Positions 14,801 to 22,616 of a stretch of 36,814 nt of DNA are shown piece after piece (within the stretch, counting starts at the first letter, position 1; the number at the start of each line of letters is the position of its first letter). Source of the DNA: Alkaliflexus imshenetskii DSM 15055 (GTDB taxonomy: Bacteria; Bacteroidota; Bacteroidia; Bacteroidales; Marinilabiliaceae); assembly GCF_000517065.1 (NCBI RefSeq), contig NZ_KI912105.1, positions 299,482 through 336,295 of the forward strand, given 5' to 3'. Under the pieces are notes generated by a model. It did no database searches. It was given only the letters and a program-made list of their open reading frames with translations, and had not been told where the DNA came from. A program made the position numbers and the translations under genes.

Positions 14801-16701
14801 CGCCCTGCATTTTTCCAATAAGTAAAAAACTTCTTAAAGTGTGTTTCTGCATCAATTTCTCCATCTTTTTCATACAATGGCAATATGTTATTGTAGATTT
14901 CATCTTTCAAACTCGGCTTTTTAATTCCGAAGTTTTCAAGAAATTCCTTTGTCTTTTTATTTTTAAGTAGTTCAAGGTCAATGGTTTTGTAAGTTGAATT
15001 AGCTTCGTCTAAAGGCAAAAACAAAATACCGTGTAACTCTCCACCAATTTTGTCAAATGCAGCGACAGCATTTCCTTGAGAGTCTTTAAAAATAGGTTTT
15101 GTTTTAAACTTGTCTTGATAAGATTTTCTTTCAGAAAGATATTCATAAAATTTATGAAGCCATTCATTTGATTGCGTTTTGATAAAATTGCTTGTAATTA
15201 AATCAGCAATTTTATTTTCAAAATCCATATTAGATTTAATCAACTGTGGCTCTTTCCTATCCCAAGACCTTTCAGAACCACCGTCAATATAATCTGTTAT
15301 TTCTTTATCCTTTGTTCTACCAATAGTTACGAATACCCATTTTGCATTTTGATTCTTAACTAATTCAGCAAGTTGTTCGTTTGAAAATAAGTTTGCCAAA
15401 TCAGGAGAATCAGCCCAATAAGCGTTTTGCTTATTGGCAAATGTTTCGTTTTTAGCAGGCAGTATTTCTTCGGTTTGTAACTTCTCTTTGATTTTAAAAT
15501 AGAAATCATCAAAAAAACCGTTATTACCGTATTCAATATTCTTATATGGAATTATTTCAATAATATCATCGCTAATTGCTTTCAAATCTTTCAAAAATAG
15601 CAAGCTTTCGGCTGAAAGTTGTGCAAGCAACTCTACCATTTTTGTATTGTGTTCCTTAGAACGATGTATTCCTTCCCGACTATCTGTGAGTAGAAATGGG
15701 GCGTGAAGAATAAAATTGAGATTTGTTGTTTCCTTGGTTGGGAAAAAGCAAAATGCAGAATATTGTTTTGGTATCAATTTCCCATTCTCGTCAAGAAAGT
15801 AGCCAATAGAATAGTTGAGATTGTGTTCTTCTGTTAATCGTGTAAATAAGAATAAGTTTTCTTTTGTTTGTTTTAATCCGACTTGTTGATTGAGTTCAAC
15901 TTTTTCATAAATAATGTCTTCTGCTTGTTTCTGTTTTGTTCCTTTTTTGGAATATTCACCTATTTCATTGTTTTCTGCTTGCCATATTACTTCTTGTAAG
16001 TTGGATAGAAACAGTGTTGGAAAAACTAACTTTTTTAATTTGTCTAAAATATCTGAATAAGCCTTTTCCTTTGGCATTTTTAAGTTGCCGTTTTCATCGG
16101 TTTCTTGCTTGTCAAAAGGAAAATGAAAAACAGTTTCGTTCTTTTGCCGGTCTGCTAAATCTTCGTCCAATTTAATTGGAACAATGAATTTGCTAATCTT
16201 AAATTGAAAGTGTGGGTCGTAAACGTGTGGAGTTTCGGTGTATTGAAAAACTGCTTTAAAACCAACTCCAAATTTCCCAATAGTGGAGTGGTCTTTTTTG
16301 TTTGATTGTGCAACTGCGGTAATGGCGTTGATGTCACCTAGTTTATTGTTCTGCTGGTCTAGCTTTTCGGTGTCAGGATTTGAAACCCAAAAGTTTTTAG
16401 TGCCGTTGTGCTTGAAATAAAGACCGTTTTTTGTTAATTGAAAGGAAGACTTTGTAGCTTTTGCATCGTTTGCGTTTTGCAAAAGTTCGTAAATGAAATG
16501 AGCTTGGTCACTATATTTTTCAATTACACTGTTCCACATATTGCTAATGGCAAAATCGTCCATTAGCGTTGTTGCTGTGTGGTGTCTTTTTTGGTATAGT
16601 TTGTCAAACCATTTTTTTTGTTCTTCAGTCATTATTACTCAATGTTACTTTGTTATCTGGTTGTCTGCTTTTGTGAGTGTCGCTCTTAAACTGACGGCTA
16701 A
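11699..16701 (-). mobile_element. Integron gene cassette carrying the Hsp90-ATPase/helicase gene (first in array)
   Basis: A 5003-bp cassette, large by cassette standards. GTTAGCCGT (11817-11825) at the gene's 3' side is the exact reverse complement of ACGGCTAAC (16694-16702) at the 5' boundary, so the cassette's own R' and R'' match over 9 bases. Beyond 16702 no attC arm is seen, so this is either the first cassette next to an attI site or a cassette set in a secondary genomic site. Confidence 0.75.
11833..16632 (-). CDS. Large Hsp90-type ATPase / SF1 helicase fusion, probable defence protein
   Basis: A 1599-residue protein. The N-terminus is a sacsin-like GHKL (Hsp90-type) ATPase, with the N box ELLQNANDA at about 48-56 and the glycine-rich lid box GKFGVGFKAVFQ at about 117-128. 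A long middle part is unassigned, with a Glu/Lys-rich coiled-coil stretch around 840-920. The C-terminal third is a Upf1/Dna2-like SF1 helicase: Walker A GPPGTGKTTT near 1095, motif II FDEAS near 1213, motif III GDPKQIPPV, LDTQYRS, then DTVHGFQGDE and NVAISRAKD (motifs V and VI). Such giant Hsp90-ATPase/helicase proteins are seen in predicted anti-phage loci, but I cannot place this one in a named system. It is alone in its cassette and ends in a highly charged tail. No nuclease domain is visible, so an effector may be hidden in the middle region. Confidence 0.8.
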   Translation of the reverse strand: MTEEQKKWFDKLYQKRHHTATTLMDDFAISNMWNSVIEKYSDQAHFIYELLQNANDAKATKSSFQLTKNGLYFKHNGTKNFWVSNPDTEKLDQQNNKLGDINAITAVAQSNKKDHSTIGKFGVGFKAVFQYTETPHVYDPHFQFKISKFIVPIKLDEDLADRQKNETVFHFPFDKQETDENGNLKMPKEKAYSDILDKLKKLVFPTLFLSNLQEVIWQAENNEIGEYSKKGTKQKQAEDIIYEKVELNQQVGLKQTKENLFLFTRLTEEHNLNYSIGYFLDENGKLIPKQYSAFCFFPTKETTNLNFILHAPFLLTDSREGIHRSKEHNTKMVELLAQLSAESLLFLKDLKAISDDIIEIIPYKNIEYGNNGFFDDFYFKIKEKLQTEEILPAKNETFANKQNAYWADSPDLANLFSNEQLAELVKNQNAKWVFVTIGRTKDKEITDYIDGGSERSWDRKEPQLIKSNMDFENKIADLITSNFIKTQSNEWLHKFYEYLSERKSYQDKFKTKPIFKDSQGNAVAAFDKIGGELHGILFLPLDEANSTYKTIDLELLKNKKTKEFLENFGIKKPSLKDEIYNNILPLYEKDGEIDAETHFKKFFTYWKNAGRPEEFISLIEDKEFVSYKTNEDETTYRGIANEIYYPTTDLVKYFESKPDTKFVDLDDYYSFITEEKEQQILKDFLLKLGVRVLPIIYKRELKAYEERSKFNLSYSTGNSELYDKYIDGSKELIKNIDFERSKISWGFLLKYSDLNIIFKATHKYFYRTHREEYFNSSEFTRLRNSKWLLSYNGEFVTPSEITINELADGYERDTELERLLGFKPTVILTETERIASKFESEEEAEEARKALEEKREKEKRKAERKTTGTNTEVETEDLEGAIESLENLSESVSKPKSEKEKTNTLPDFDEDEELAKGIEDLKKQLEIKKSRVDLAENINNSVKYSYDWFKAYLQLLTTYGEKQDTQKQKSISFQEIKPYKADNKYFLLCGASSYISPEIENADDFKVSLVFGNGNRENITVEGVSKKGQDLLIYCREPLSGNTLSRFSNIFKVEINFTPVIDLLDRLYKAFTNDNYIAEWETIQEAIPSLNFIYGPPGTGKTTTLCNNINNILAENPNTKFLVLTPTNKAADVICKKLQDINPNIYAVRLSRPTDPELEESGIYVDTLDNKSLHNINVVTSTIHRLPYFEINGEKDGENFEYKLFKHRNFDYVIFDEASMTGLHYISFAIMALFKTNPNTNFIVAGDPKQIPPVIEIDEKELENFDFQDENIYKMMNLESFNPEEQIIREIDTIQNLDTQYRSIPQIGQLFSELSYSSLLKHDRETNRKESKQLPEKFKNLISSNVTFVDIPLNQDNSIYKVNKLFYSSYHTYCAILVSEIIRYFDEINEKEQWTIGLIAPYKAQAILLNKLITSYGISENVKVFSDTVHGFQGDECDIVFFVCNPNNYFYSGHEKALLSKEYIYNVAISRAKDYLIVLHPYSAIQNNNFINKIGHSYRNNIGNTKILNANDIENILFNDRNYIESNSYVSGHDNVNVFGLSEMKYFIKANDIAIDIQLRDLKEHKTNDLSVERNNINQNGGLKIVGKIDLSKFEKHKK

Positions 16702-16742
16702 CTCTATAGTATCATCAATATTACCTATATATCAATTATGCC

Positions 16743-16801
16743 AAATGATATATATGCGTATATCTACCCAAATTGTATGTATATACGCACCTGTATCATT
16801 T
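16743..16801. repeat. Structured palindrome beside the first cassette boundary
   Basis: Two nested inverted repeats: outer AAATGATA (16743-16750) with TATCATTT (16794-16801), inner GCGTATAT (16756-16763) with ATATACGC (16781-16788). Symmetric 5-base spacers separate outer from inner arms. The R-spacer-L layout recalls an attC hairpin, but no GTTRRRY box is present and the sequence differs from sites A-C. The rest of the noncoding stretch 16702-16946 is AT-rich, and I see no gene in it. Confidence 0.55.
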
Positions 16802-16946
16802 CATTCTAAAACTAATCAAATTTAATTAGCACCTTTTCTGTTTTTTGACGAAATGCGCATTTTATTCTACAAACAACATAAGGTAATCTGATAATATCTA
16901 ACCATTTACTACTTTCAGACAAGCTGAATAATGCAATAATATCACA

Positions 16947-16975
16947 TTGTTAGTTTATTTGATTTCGTACATTTG
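16947..16975 (+). promoter_or_regulatory. Endonuclease I promoter
   Basis: TTG (16947-16949), an 18-base spacer and TACATTTG (16968-16975) fit the Bacteroidota TTG / TAnnTTTG promoter, 24 bases before the chosen ATG. Confidence 0.55.
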
Positions 16976-16999
16976 TTACCAAACCAATCTCAACATCTA

Positions 17000-17824
17000 A
17001 TGAAAGCATTCAGGCTGCTATTCCTATATCTGTTCTTAGCCGGTCAGATTGTAGTTAAATCCCAAATACCTGCGGGCTATTATGACAATGCCAATGGTCT
17101 AACTGGTCAGGAGCTCCGAGAAGCTTTACATCATATCATTAAAGACCACATTACTTTCCCCTATACAAGCACCGCTACCGATGTTTGGAAAATACTCCAG
17201 ATAGCAGACAGAGACCCGGATAACCCTGAAAACGTAATTGGGATTTACTCTGGTTTTTCAATGAATGGCCCAGCTCAATATGATAGTGGTGATGGATGGA
17301 ACAGGGAACATGTATGGCCGCAATCCCGTGGCGATTTCGGCACAGCTCGTGGCGCTGGTACCGACTTACATCATTTACGGGCAGCAGATATCTCAACAAA
17401 CTCAGCACGCAGCAACCGTTTCTTCGACATCGCACCAAATCAATACATCGACCAATCAGGTCAGTATAGTGGTCCCACAAACAGTTACACAAGCTCTCAT
17501 CGGTATGTATTCGAGCCTCGCGATGAGGTCAAAGGTGATATTGCTCGTATGCTATTCTACATGGTTGTACGTTACGAAGGTACAAATGGTGAGCTAAATC
17601 TTGAACTTACAGATGAAATACTACCATCTAATGACCGCTCCCCACTAATGGGTAAAGCATCGCGCCTTGTGGAATGGCACCTTGCCGACCCGGTTGATGA
17701 TGAAGAACGTCGCCGCAATGATATAGTCTATTCATATCAGCAAAACCGAAATCCATTTATTGACCATCCTGAGTTTGTGTGCTTAATACTTTCACCCTCT
17801 CTTAATGGGATTAATATCCAGTAA
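17000..17824 (+). CDS. Secreted endonuclease I family nuclease
   Basis: A 274-residue protein from the ATG at 17000. A longer in-frame start at 16973 would overlap the promoter box and put a polar stretch before the signal peptide. The first 20 residues (MKAFRLLFLYLFLAGQIVV) are a signal peptide, so the enzyme is exported. The core has the endonuclease I signature: WNREHVWPQSRGDF around residues 99-112, then DLHHLRAAD and NSARSNRFFD, where the His and Asn residues form a beta-beta-alpha-metal active site. Family members degrade DNA or RNA non-specifically in the periplasm or outside the cell, often for nutrient recovery. It is the first gene to the right of the cassette array and looks like ordinary chromosomal content. 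Confidence 0.9.
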   Translation: MKAFRLLFLYLFLAGQIVVKSQIPAGYYDNANGLTGQELREALHHIIKDHITFPYTSTATDVWKILQIADRDPDNPENVIGIYSGFSMNGPAQYDSGDGWNREHVWPQSRGDFGTARGAGTDLHHLRAADISTNSARSNRFFDIAPNQYIDQSGQYSGPTNSYTSSHRYVFEPRDEVKGDIARMLFYMVVRYEGTNGELNLELTDEILPSNDRSPLMGKASRLVEWHLADPVDDEERRRNDIVYSYQQNRNPFIDHPEFVCLILSPSLNGINIQ

Positions 17825-18027
17825 ATTCATTAAATTGTTAAGCTCAAATTCTATTAACAATCATTCTCAAAATGATTTACATCCCTATACGATAAATCAC
17901 CTGCATCTAGGGAGATAATATCTCTACCTGCGTACTTCTTAACATAACTTACCATAAATACACTTAACATCCGTTAACCGGGACAGATAAATCACGAGTC
18001 ATGAAACTGATTTTAATCAAAAAGGAT

Positions 18028-18047
18028 TATATTTACAGGAGTGTAAA
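18028..18047 (+). promoter_or_regulatory. Possible promoter with overlapping palindrome
   Basis: TATATTTA (18028-18035) resembles the TAnnTTTG box and overlaps the perfect palindrome TTTACA-GGAG-TGTAAA (18032-18047), about 35-50 bases before the next gene. A repressor site is possible. Confidence 0.3.
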
Positions 18048-18080
18048 TTAAAAACTGTTATAACCAACCACTCTTGAATT

Positions 18081-18431
18081 ATGATAAGTAAAGATACGAG
18101 CAGAAGATATTCTATTCAATTGAGTTTTGAGGACATTAGATTGCCTCCTTTTGAAGACATCCTTATTCTTGGAAAGAAATGCCCTCAGGGGAAAGTAGGT
18201 GTTTGCAAGTCATTTGAATTTTTAATCCCGAATGAATTTGAAGCGTTTGAAGTAGATAATGACACTGTTGAAGCAGTCTTTATAAATAAAAGAGTACTTA
18301 AAAAAATCGACAAAGATAAAGTCATGAATGTTTTAAGGGACAAGGTATTTCCTTTTGTATCCGAAAACGAAATACTAAAAGTTGATTTTAAATTAAAGGT
18401 ATATTACGAATCCATTGAAGGTGAATTGTAA
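18081..18431 (+). CDS. Small conserved-looking protein upstream of a CBS-domain histidine kinase
   Basis: A 116-residue soluble protein I do not recognise. It is mixed alpha/beta, with a CP..KVGVCKSFEF segment around residues 34-47 and a C-terminal charged stretch ending KVYYESIEGEL. There are no membrane segments or signal peptide. It ends 11 bases before the histidine kinase and surely shares its transcript, so a regulatory or sensory partner role is plausible. Codon use is like its neighbours. Confidence 0.7.
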   Translation: MISKDTSRRYSIQLSFEDIRLPPFEDILILGKKCPQGKVGVCKSFEFLIPNEFEAFEVDNDTVEAVFINKRVLKKIDKDKVMNVLRDKVFPFVSENEILKVDFKLKVYYESIEGEL

Positions 18432-18442
18432 ATTTTACAATA

Positions 18443-19522
18443 ATGTCTATCAAAAAATACATTAAGGCTGACTATCCAACTGTCGGCCCTTTTGAGGGAG
18501 TTAATGCCATAGAAAATAGACTTTTAGAGAACAATTACCTTGTAGTAATTGACGAACACAATAAGTTCCATGGAATTCTTACACCAGCTGATCTGATTAA
18601 GCATCCTCATAAGATTGTCGCTGATTGCTTAAGTAAAATGGAAAGTGTTACATATAATGATACCACTTTTAATGTGATTGAAACATTCAATAAAAGTCAA
18701 TATTCTGTATTACCTGTACTGCATAATGACAATTTCGTTGGCATTATTGAAAAGAAACAAATTCTGAACGACCTACAATTAAAAGTTGAAGAACTGTATA
18801 ATGAAACCTTTATAACCAGGAAAGCCAAAGATTTTTTCCTTAACAACATTTCACACGAGATACGAACTCCATTAAACGGGATATTAGGATTTCTGGAGGT
18901 GATTCACTCATTAAAGAGTAACACACAGGATTTACAAAACACACAATTCTCCAATATTATCAGATCGTCGGCTGAGCGCTTCCTGTTAATTATGAACGAC
19001 TTAATTGAGCTATCACTATTAAACGCCGGTGATGAACCTCTTTTAAATATTGATGAAATCCGAGTAGATAAACTTATAGAAGAGGTAAAACAGACAATTG
19101 AATCACAACCAGAATTTGTTAATAAGGCCGTTCGCATCTATTACACGGATTCTGATATTTCAACAATTATATATACAGATGGGCAGAAGCTAAAACACAT
19201 GCTTTACCATCTACTTGAAAATGCAGCTAAATTTACATTAGACAATGAAATCGTATTTGGCTTTACAACAATCGAAAATTTCAACTCTGTCACTTTTTCT
19301 GTAAAGAATGCAGTTGACAAAGATATCAGCTACAGGGTTTTTAGCCCATTTGAGAAACAAGAACTCATTGGTAATGAACTTAATCCAGGATTGGGAATCG
19401 GATTATCGGTGGTAAAAAAGCTTACCGAAGTACTGGAAGGCGATATCAATTTAAACGTAACCCAAAATGAACTTGAAATCATAGTAACTATTCCAATAAA
19501 GCACTCAGGTTATATCAATTAG
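18443..19522 (+). CDS. Cytoplasmic CBS-domain histidine kinase
   Basis: A 359-residue kinase. Residues 1-115 form a pair of CBS modules (LVVIDEHNKFHGILTPADL, later YSVLPVLHNDNFVGIIEKKQ), which usually bind adenine nucleotides. The HisKA dimerisation domain follows, with the phosphoacceptor in NISHEIRTPLNGI (His at 138). The HATPase_c domain has an N-box-like LYHLLENAAKF and a G-box NPGLGIGLSVVKKL near 315. No membrane segment is present, so it senses an internal signal, perhaps energy state. There is no receiver domain in the protein and no response regulator gene nearby. Confidence 0.88.
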   Translation: MSIKKYIKADYPTVGPFEGVNAIENRLLENNYLVVIDEHNKFHGILTPADLIKHPHKIVADCLSKMESVTYNDTTFNVIETFNKSQYSVLPVLHNDNFVGIIEKKQILNDLQLKVEELYNETFITRKAKDFFLNNISHEIRTPLNGILGFLEVIHSLKSNTQDLQNTQFSNIIRSSAERFLLIMNDLIELSLLNAGDEPLLNIDEIRVDKLIEEVKQTIESQPEFVNKAVRIYYTDSDISTIIYTDGQKLKHMLYHLLENAAKFTLDNEIVFGFTTIENFNSVTFSVKNAVDKDISYRVFSPFEKQELIGNELNPGLGIGLSVVKKLTEVLEGDINLNVTQNELEIIVTIPIKHSGYIN

Positions 19523-19624
19523 AAATTTAAAAATCGTTTAATTTCTCAGCAAAGAGCTGTTTATACATATAGTCGTGCAGCACAATCTTGCTTTGATCAC
19601 TTTCAAGCCGTATGCAAAAATGAT

Positions 19625-19664
19625 AAAAAATTATAAGTCTCCATTCAGCGTTCTGAACAGAGAC
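19625..19664 (-). terminator. Rho-independent terminator after the alkaline phosphatase gene
   Basis: GTCTCcaTTCAG (19637-19648) and CTGAAcaGAGAC (19653-19664) form a strong hairpin around a 4-base loop. Read on the minus strand, it is followed by TTATAATTTTTTA, a T-rich tract. It ends the SusC-SusD-phosphatase transcript and lies between convergent genes. Confidence 0.72.
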
Positions 19665-19675
19665 TTACCCTATTA

Positions 19676-20845
19676 TTAATCTAACCTAAACAACAACTCT
19701 TCAATTACATTATGAATATCAGTATTGTCCATAAAACCAGTAAATAAATGTGCACCTGGACCATACGCAAAAATAGGAACCAAAACACCCGTATGTTTTG
19801 GTGTAGCAAAATTGGCTTTCACCATACCAGCCTTATAGCAGCCATCGTGAATGGTCATTCCCCCGGTTTCATGATCTGATGCAACAATTATCAACGTTTC
19901 TTTATTCATTTCAGCGAACTCAAGAGCCCGTCCAATCGCTTTATCAAAATCAAGCATTTCCTCGATCAAGTAAACGATGTTATTCTCATGTCCTGCCCAG
20001 TCGATTTGAGAGCCTTCAATCATTACAAAAAATCCCTTCTCATTTTCTGAGAGAATGTTTAACGCTGATTCTGTGGCTACTGGTAGCACGTATCCCCTTT
20101 GGTCAACTCGCCCATTGTGTTCATCGGCAGTAAGCCCAACCAATTTCCCGGATTTTGCTGCTGCTATCTCATAAAGTTTATGGTATATCTGATAACCTTT
20201 GTCATTTAGCTTTAACAATAAATTCTGACCATCTGAACGTTCACCAAAATGTCTTAATCCTCCTCCAATTAAAAGATCAATTTCATACTTGAGAAAATCA
20301 CCTGCAATCTCTTCATACATTTTTCTGTCAGGCTGATGTGCTATAAACGCTGCCGGTGTCGCATGTGTAATGGCTGAGGTGGAGATGAGACCAGTAGAGA
20401 GACCTTTTTCTATTGCCTTATGAAGAATCGTCTTTACAGCATTGGTATCTGGATCAACTCCTATTGCCCCTCCATACGTTTTTACTCCAGATGCTATTGC
20501 GGTGGCGGCTTCTGCCGAACCTGTTACAAAACTTGAGTATGAATGAGTTGTTGTAAATCCAATGTGGCGGAAGTTGTTTAAGAACAAAGATCCTCCGTTA
20601 GCTATCATAGCTGCATGTATTTGCGTAAGACCCATACCATCCCCAATAAATAGAACAACGTTTTTGGGAGTCTCATTAAGGAAATTATGATTGAATTCCG
20701 TTACGGGATAAAAATCTCCGCCTGGATATAGCAATAAGGATTCTTCCTCAGCAGAAACCTGAGACGTTTTGAAACTGCATGAAGCTAGAAGGGTTAAAAT
20801 AATTAGTATTGGAGAAATTACTCCAATTGAGAATTGTTTAATCAT
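19676..20845 (-). CDS. Alkaline phosphatase lipoprotein
   Basis: A 389-residue alkaline phosphatase. The N-terminus is a lipoprotein signal with lipobox LLASC (Cys about residue 23), so the enzyme should be membrane-anchored outside the cytoplasm. Metal and catalytic motifs are FIGDGMG (about 66-72), the nucleophile region VTGSAEAATA with the serine near 107, MIEGSQIDWAGHEN, SDHETGG and KHTGV. The length fits the short Bacteroidota forms. It removes phosphate from monoesters. It is the last gene after SusC and SusD, separated by 173 bases, and transcription ends at a strong hairpin just downstream. Link to the SusCD substrate is inference. Confidence 0.9.
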   Translation of the reverse strand: MIKQFSIGVISPILIILTLLASCSFKTSQVSAEEESLLLYPGGDFYPVTEFNHNFLNETPKNVVLFIGDGMGLTQIHAAMIANGGSLFLNNFRHIGFTTTHSYSSFVTGSAEAATAIASGVKTYGGAIGVDPDTNAVKTILHKAIEKGLSTGLISTSAITHATPAAFIAHQPDRKMYEEIAGDFLKYEIDLLIGGGLRHFGERSDGQNLLLKLNDKGYQIYHKLYEIAAAKSGKLVGLTADEHNGRVDQRGYVLPVATESALNILSENEKGFFVMIEGSQIDWAGHENNIVYLIEEMLDFDKAIGRALEFAEMNKETLIIVASDHETGGMTIHDGCYKAGMVKANFATPKHTGVLVPIFAYGPGAHLFTGFMDNTDIHNVIEELLFRLD

Positions 20846-20955
20846 TGGAAAATGCTTTAGTATTTGTTTAACTTAAGTAAATAATTCTTCTGGGAACCAA
20901 AACAAAATAAATATCTGACCAAAAAATATTGGAGCTTACTATTTGAAACATTCAG

Positions 20956-20997
20956 GGAATGCATACATTTTTTGGTTAAAGGGTTAATGTGCATTCC
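20956..20997. repeat. Hairpin between SusD-like and phosphatase genes
   Basis: GGAATGCA (20956-20963) and TGCATTCC (20990-20997) are perfect 8-bp inverted repeats around a 26-base loop, without a T tract. It may be an attenuating or RNA-stabilising structure, allowing lower phosphatase expression than susCD. Confidence 0.4.
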
Positions 20998-21018
20998 TAT
21001 GAATAAATATCGAATCGT

Positions 21019-22596
21019 TTAATACCCATAATTTTGATCTTCGATTGAAATTTCCAGGTTTGAATTTATCTCACCTGACGGAAATGGTAGCAATAAAGCT
21101 CTTCTGGCAAAATCATCAGTTTCTGGATATAAAACATCATTGAAGTTGACATCTGCCGTGCTGAAATTGTTTTTTGGATGGCTGTTGTGCGCAACAAAAT
21201 AGTTTTTCAGGTAGCGAATCCCTCTTCTTCTGAGGTCGAAAAACTCATGTTGTTCTCCATATAGTTCAAACATCCTTTCCTGCATGATGTTAGAACGAAA
21301 TTGCTCCTGAGTCATCCCACTCCAATCGGCTGGTTCATCGCTAGGTGGATTTGTACTTTCTCGGGCTCTTCGTAGAACCTCATTCACATACTGGTAAGCC
21401 GCATCAGGTCCATTGATCTCATTCTCTGCTTCTGCCATCATTAATAGGACATCCGCATATCTTAAGTAAATAAAGTTGGCATCCGAACCACTGGCAGTAT
21501 AATCGGGATCAATAAATTTTCTCAGGTATGGAAACGATTGCCTGGCCTGTTCCCGTGCTGATGCTTTCGCATCAATATTAGGGTATGTTATTACAACAGT
21601 GTTATTATCTCGTTGTAAATAACTGCTGTAAATAAAGGTTGCTTCAATTCTTGGATCTCCTGGATATCTATTCTGGAAAACATCAAATACATATTTTGTT
21701 GGTCTTATTCTACCATATGGGTTTGCGGTGGCTTTTGGAGTATGATTGCTATTTGAAGGTGCAATCATACGTGTCCAATAACTACCACGCCCTGCTGCCA
21801 CAGACAATTGAACTTCAATTATAGACTCATCAGTATTTCTGTTACGTACATCATAAAGTTCATTCAATGGAACAAGGGAATACTTACCATAGACCTCTTT
21901 TGCATGGGCAAGCGCCAAACTCCAATATGGGGATCCTTCAATTCCATCAGCTTTAGTAAGGTAAACTTTTGCCAATAGTGCATGTGCTGCATATCTACCT
22001 GGACGACCTTTTACTGGGTTTATTTCAGGCAATAGCTCAGATGCCAACTCAAGATCATGAATTATTTGCTCATACACTTCATCTTTCGATGCTCTCGGCA
22101 AGTGCAATGTGGTGGATGTAGTCGGAACCAATCGCAACGGAACACCACCAATTAGCCTTACGAGGTTAAAATAAGAGAGGCTCCTTAACAATCGTGCTTC
22201 ACCTTCCACACGATTTTTCACTTCATCATCTGCACCACCATTCTGAACATTGTAGATCACATCGTTTGCTCTATTAATGGCGGTATAAATATCTTCATAT
22301 GTATCGTTAAGATATTTATTCGTTGACAAGGCAGTTACTGTAAGTAAATCTTTTGAAGCTGCATGGTTGGTAAATATGGCTCCTGATGCTGCTGAAACCA
22401 AATTCAGATAGCCTGATGGGAAGTACTGATAACCTGCTATCCCACTATAAGCCCCTGCAAGTGCTGCTTCAGTTCCGGAGTTGGTAGCATAAATTACTTC
22501 AGATGATAAAAACGAAGATGTGTCTTCATTTAATAAATCAGCACACGCAGCTAAAATCGTGCTGATGAATATTATAGAAAAATATATGTTTTTCAT
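21019..22596 (-). CDS. SusD/RagB-family outer-membrane lipoprotein
   Basis: A 525-residue protein starting with a lipoprotein signal (MKNIYFSIIFISTILAAC, Cys at 18). The body has the SusD pattern: a TPR-like region with AINRANDVIYN and GEARLLRSLSYFNLVRLIGGVPL (about 105-160), and the C-terminal block YLRYADVLLMMAEAENEI, then ERMFELYGEQHEFFDLRRRG. SusD-like proteins sit as a lid over the SusC pore and bind the oligomer to be imported. It follows the SusC-like gene by 20 bases. The ligand cannot be deduced from sequence. Confidence 0.93.
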   Translation of the reverse strand: MKNIYFSIIFISTILAACADLLNEDTSSFLSSEVIYATNSGTEAALAGAYSGIAGYQYFPSGYLNLVSAASGAIFTNHAASKDLLTVTALSTNKYLNDTYEDIYTAINRANDVIYNVQNGGADDEVKNRVEGEARLLRSLSYFNLVRLIGGVPLRLVPTTSTTLHLPRASKDEVYEQIIHDLELASELLPEINPVKGRPGRYAAHALLAKVYLTKADGIEGSPYWSLALAHAKEVYGKYSLVPLNELYDVRNRNTDESIIEVQLSVAAGRGSYWTRMIAPSNSNHTPKATANPYGRIRPTKYVFDVFQNRYPGDPRIEATFIYSSYLQRDNNTVVITYPNIDAKASAREQARQSFPYLRKFIDPDYTASGSDANFIYLRYADVLLMMAEAENEINGPDAAYQYVNEVLRRARESTNPPSDEPADWSGMTQEQFRSNIMQERMFELYGEQHEFFDLRRRGIRYLKNYFVAHNSHPKNNFSTADVNFNDVLYPETDDFARRALLLPFPSGEINSNLEISIEDQNYGY

Positions 22597-22616
22597 TACT
22601 TAATAATTTTATACGA

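Noticed and set aside
17911..17926. GAGATA/TATCTC palindrome as an operator
   Set aside because: Only six paired bases in noncoding DNA with no adjacent promoter, which is too weak.
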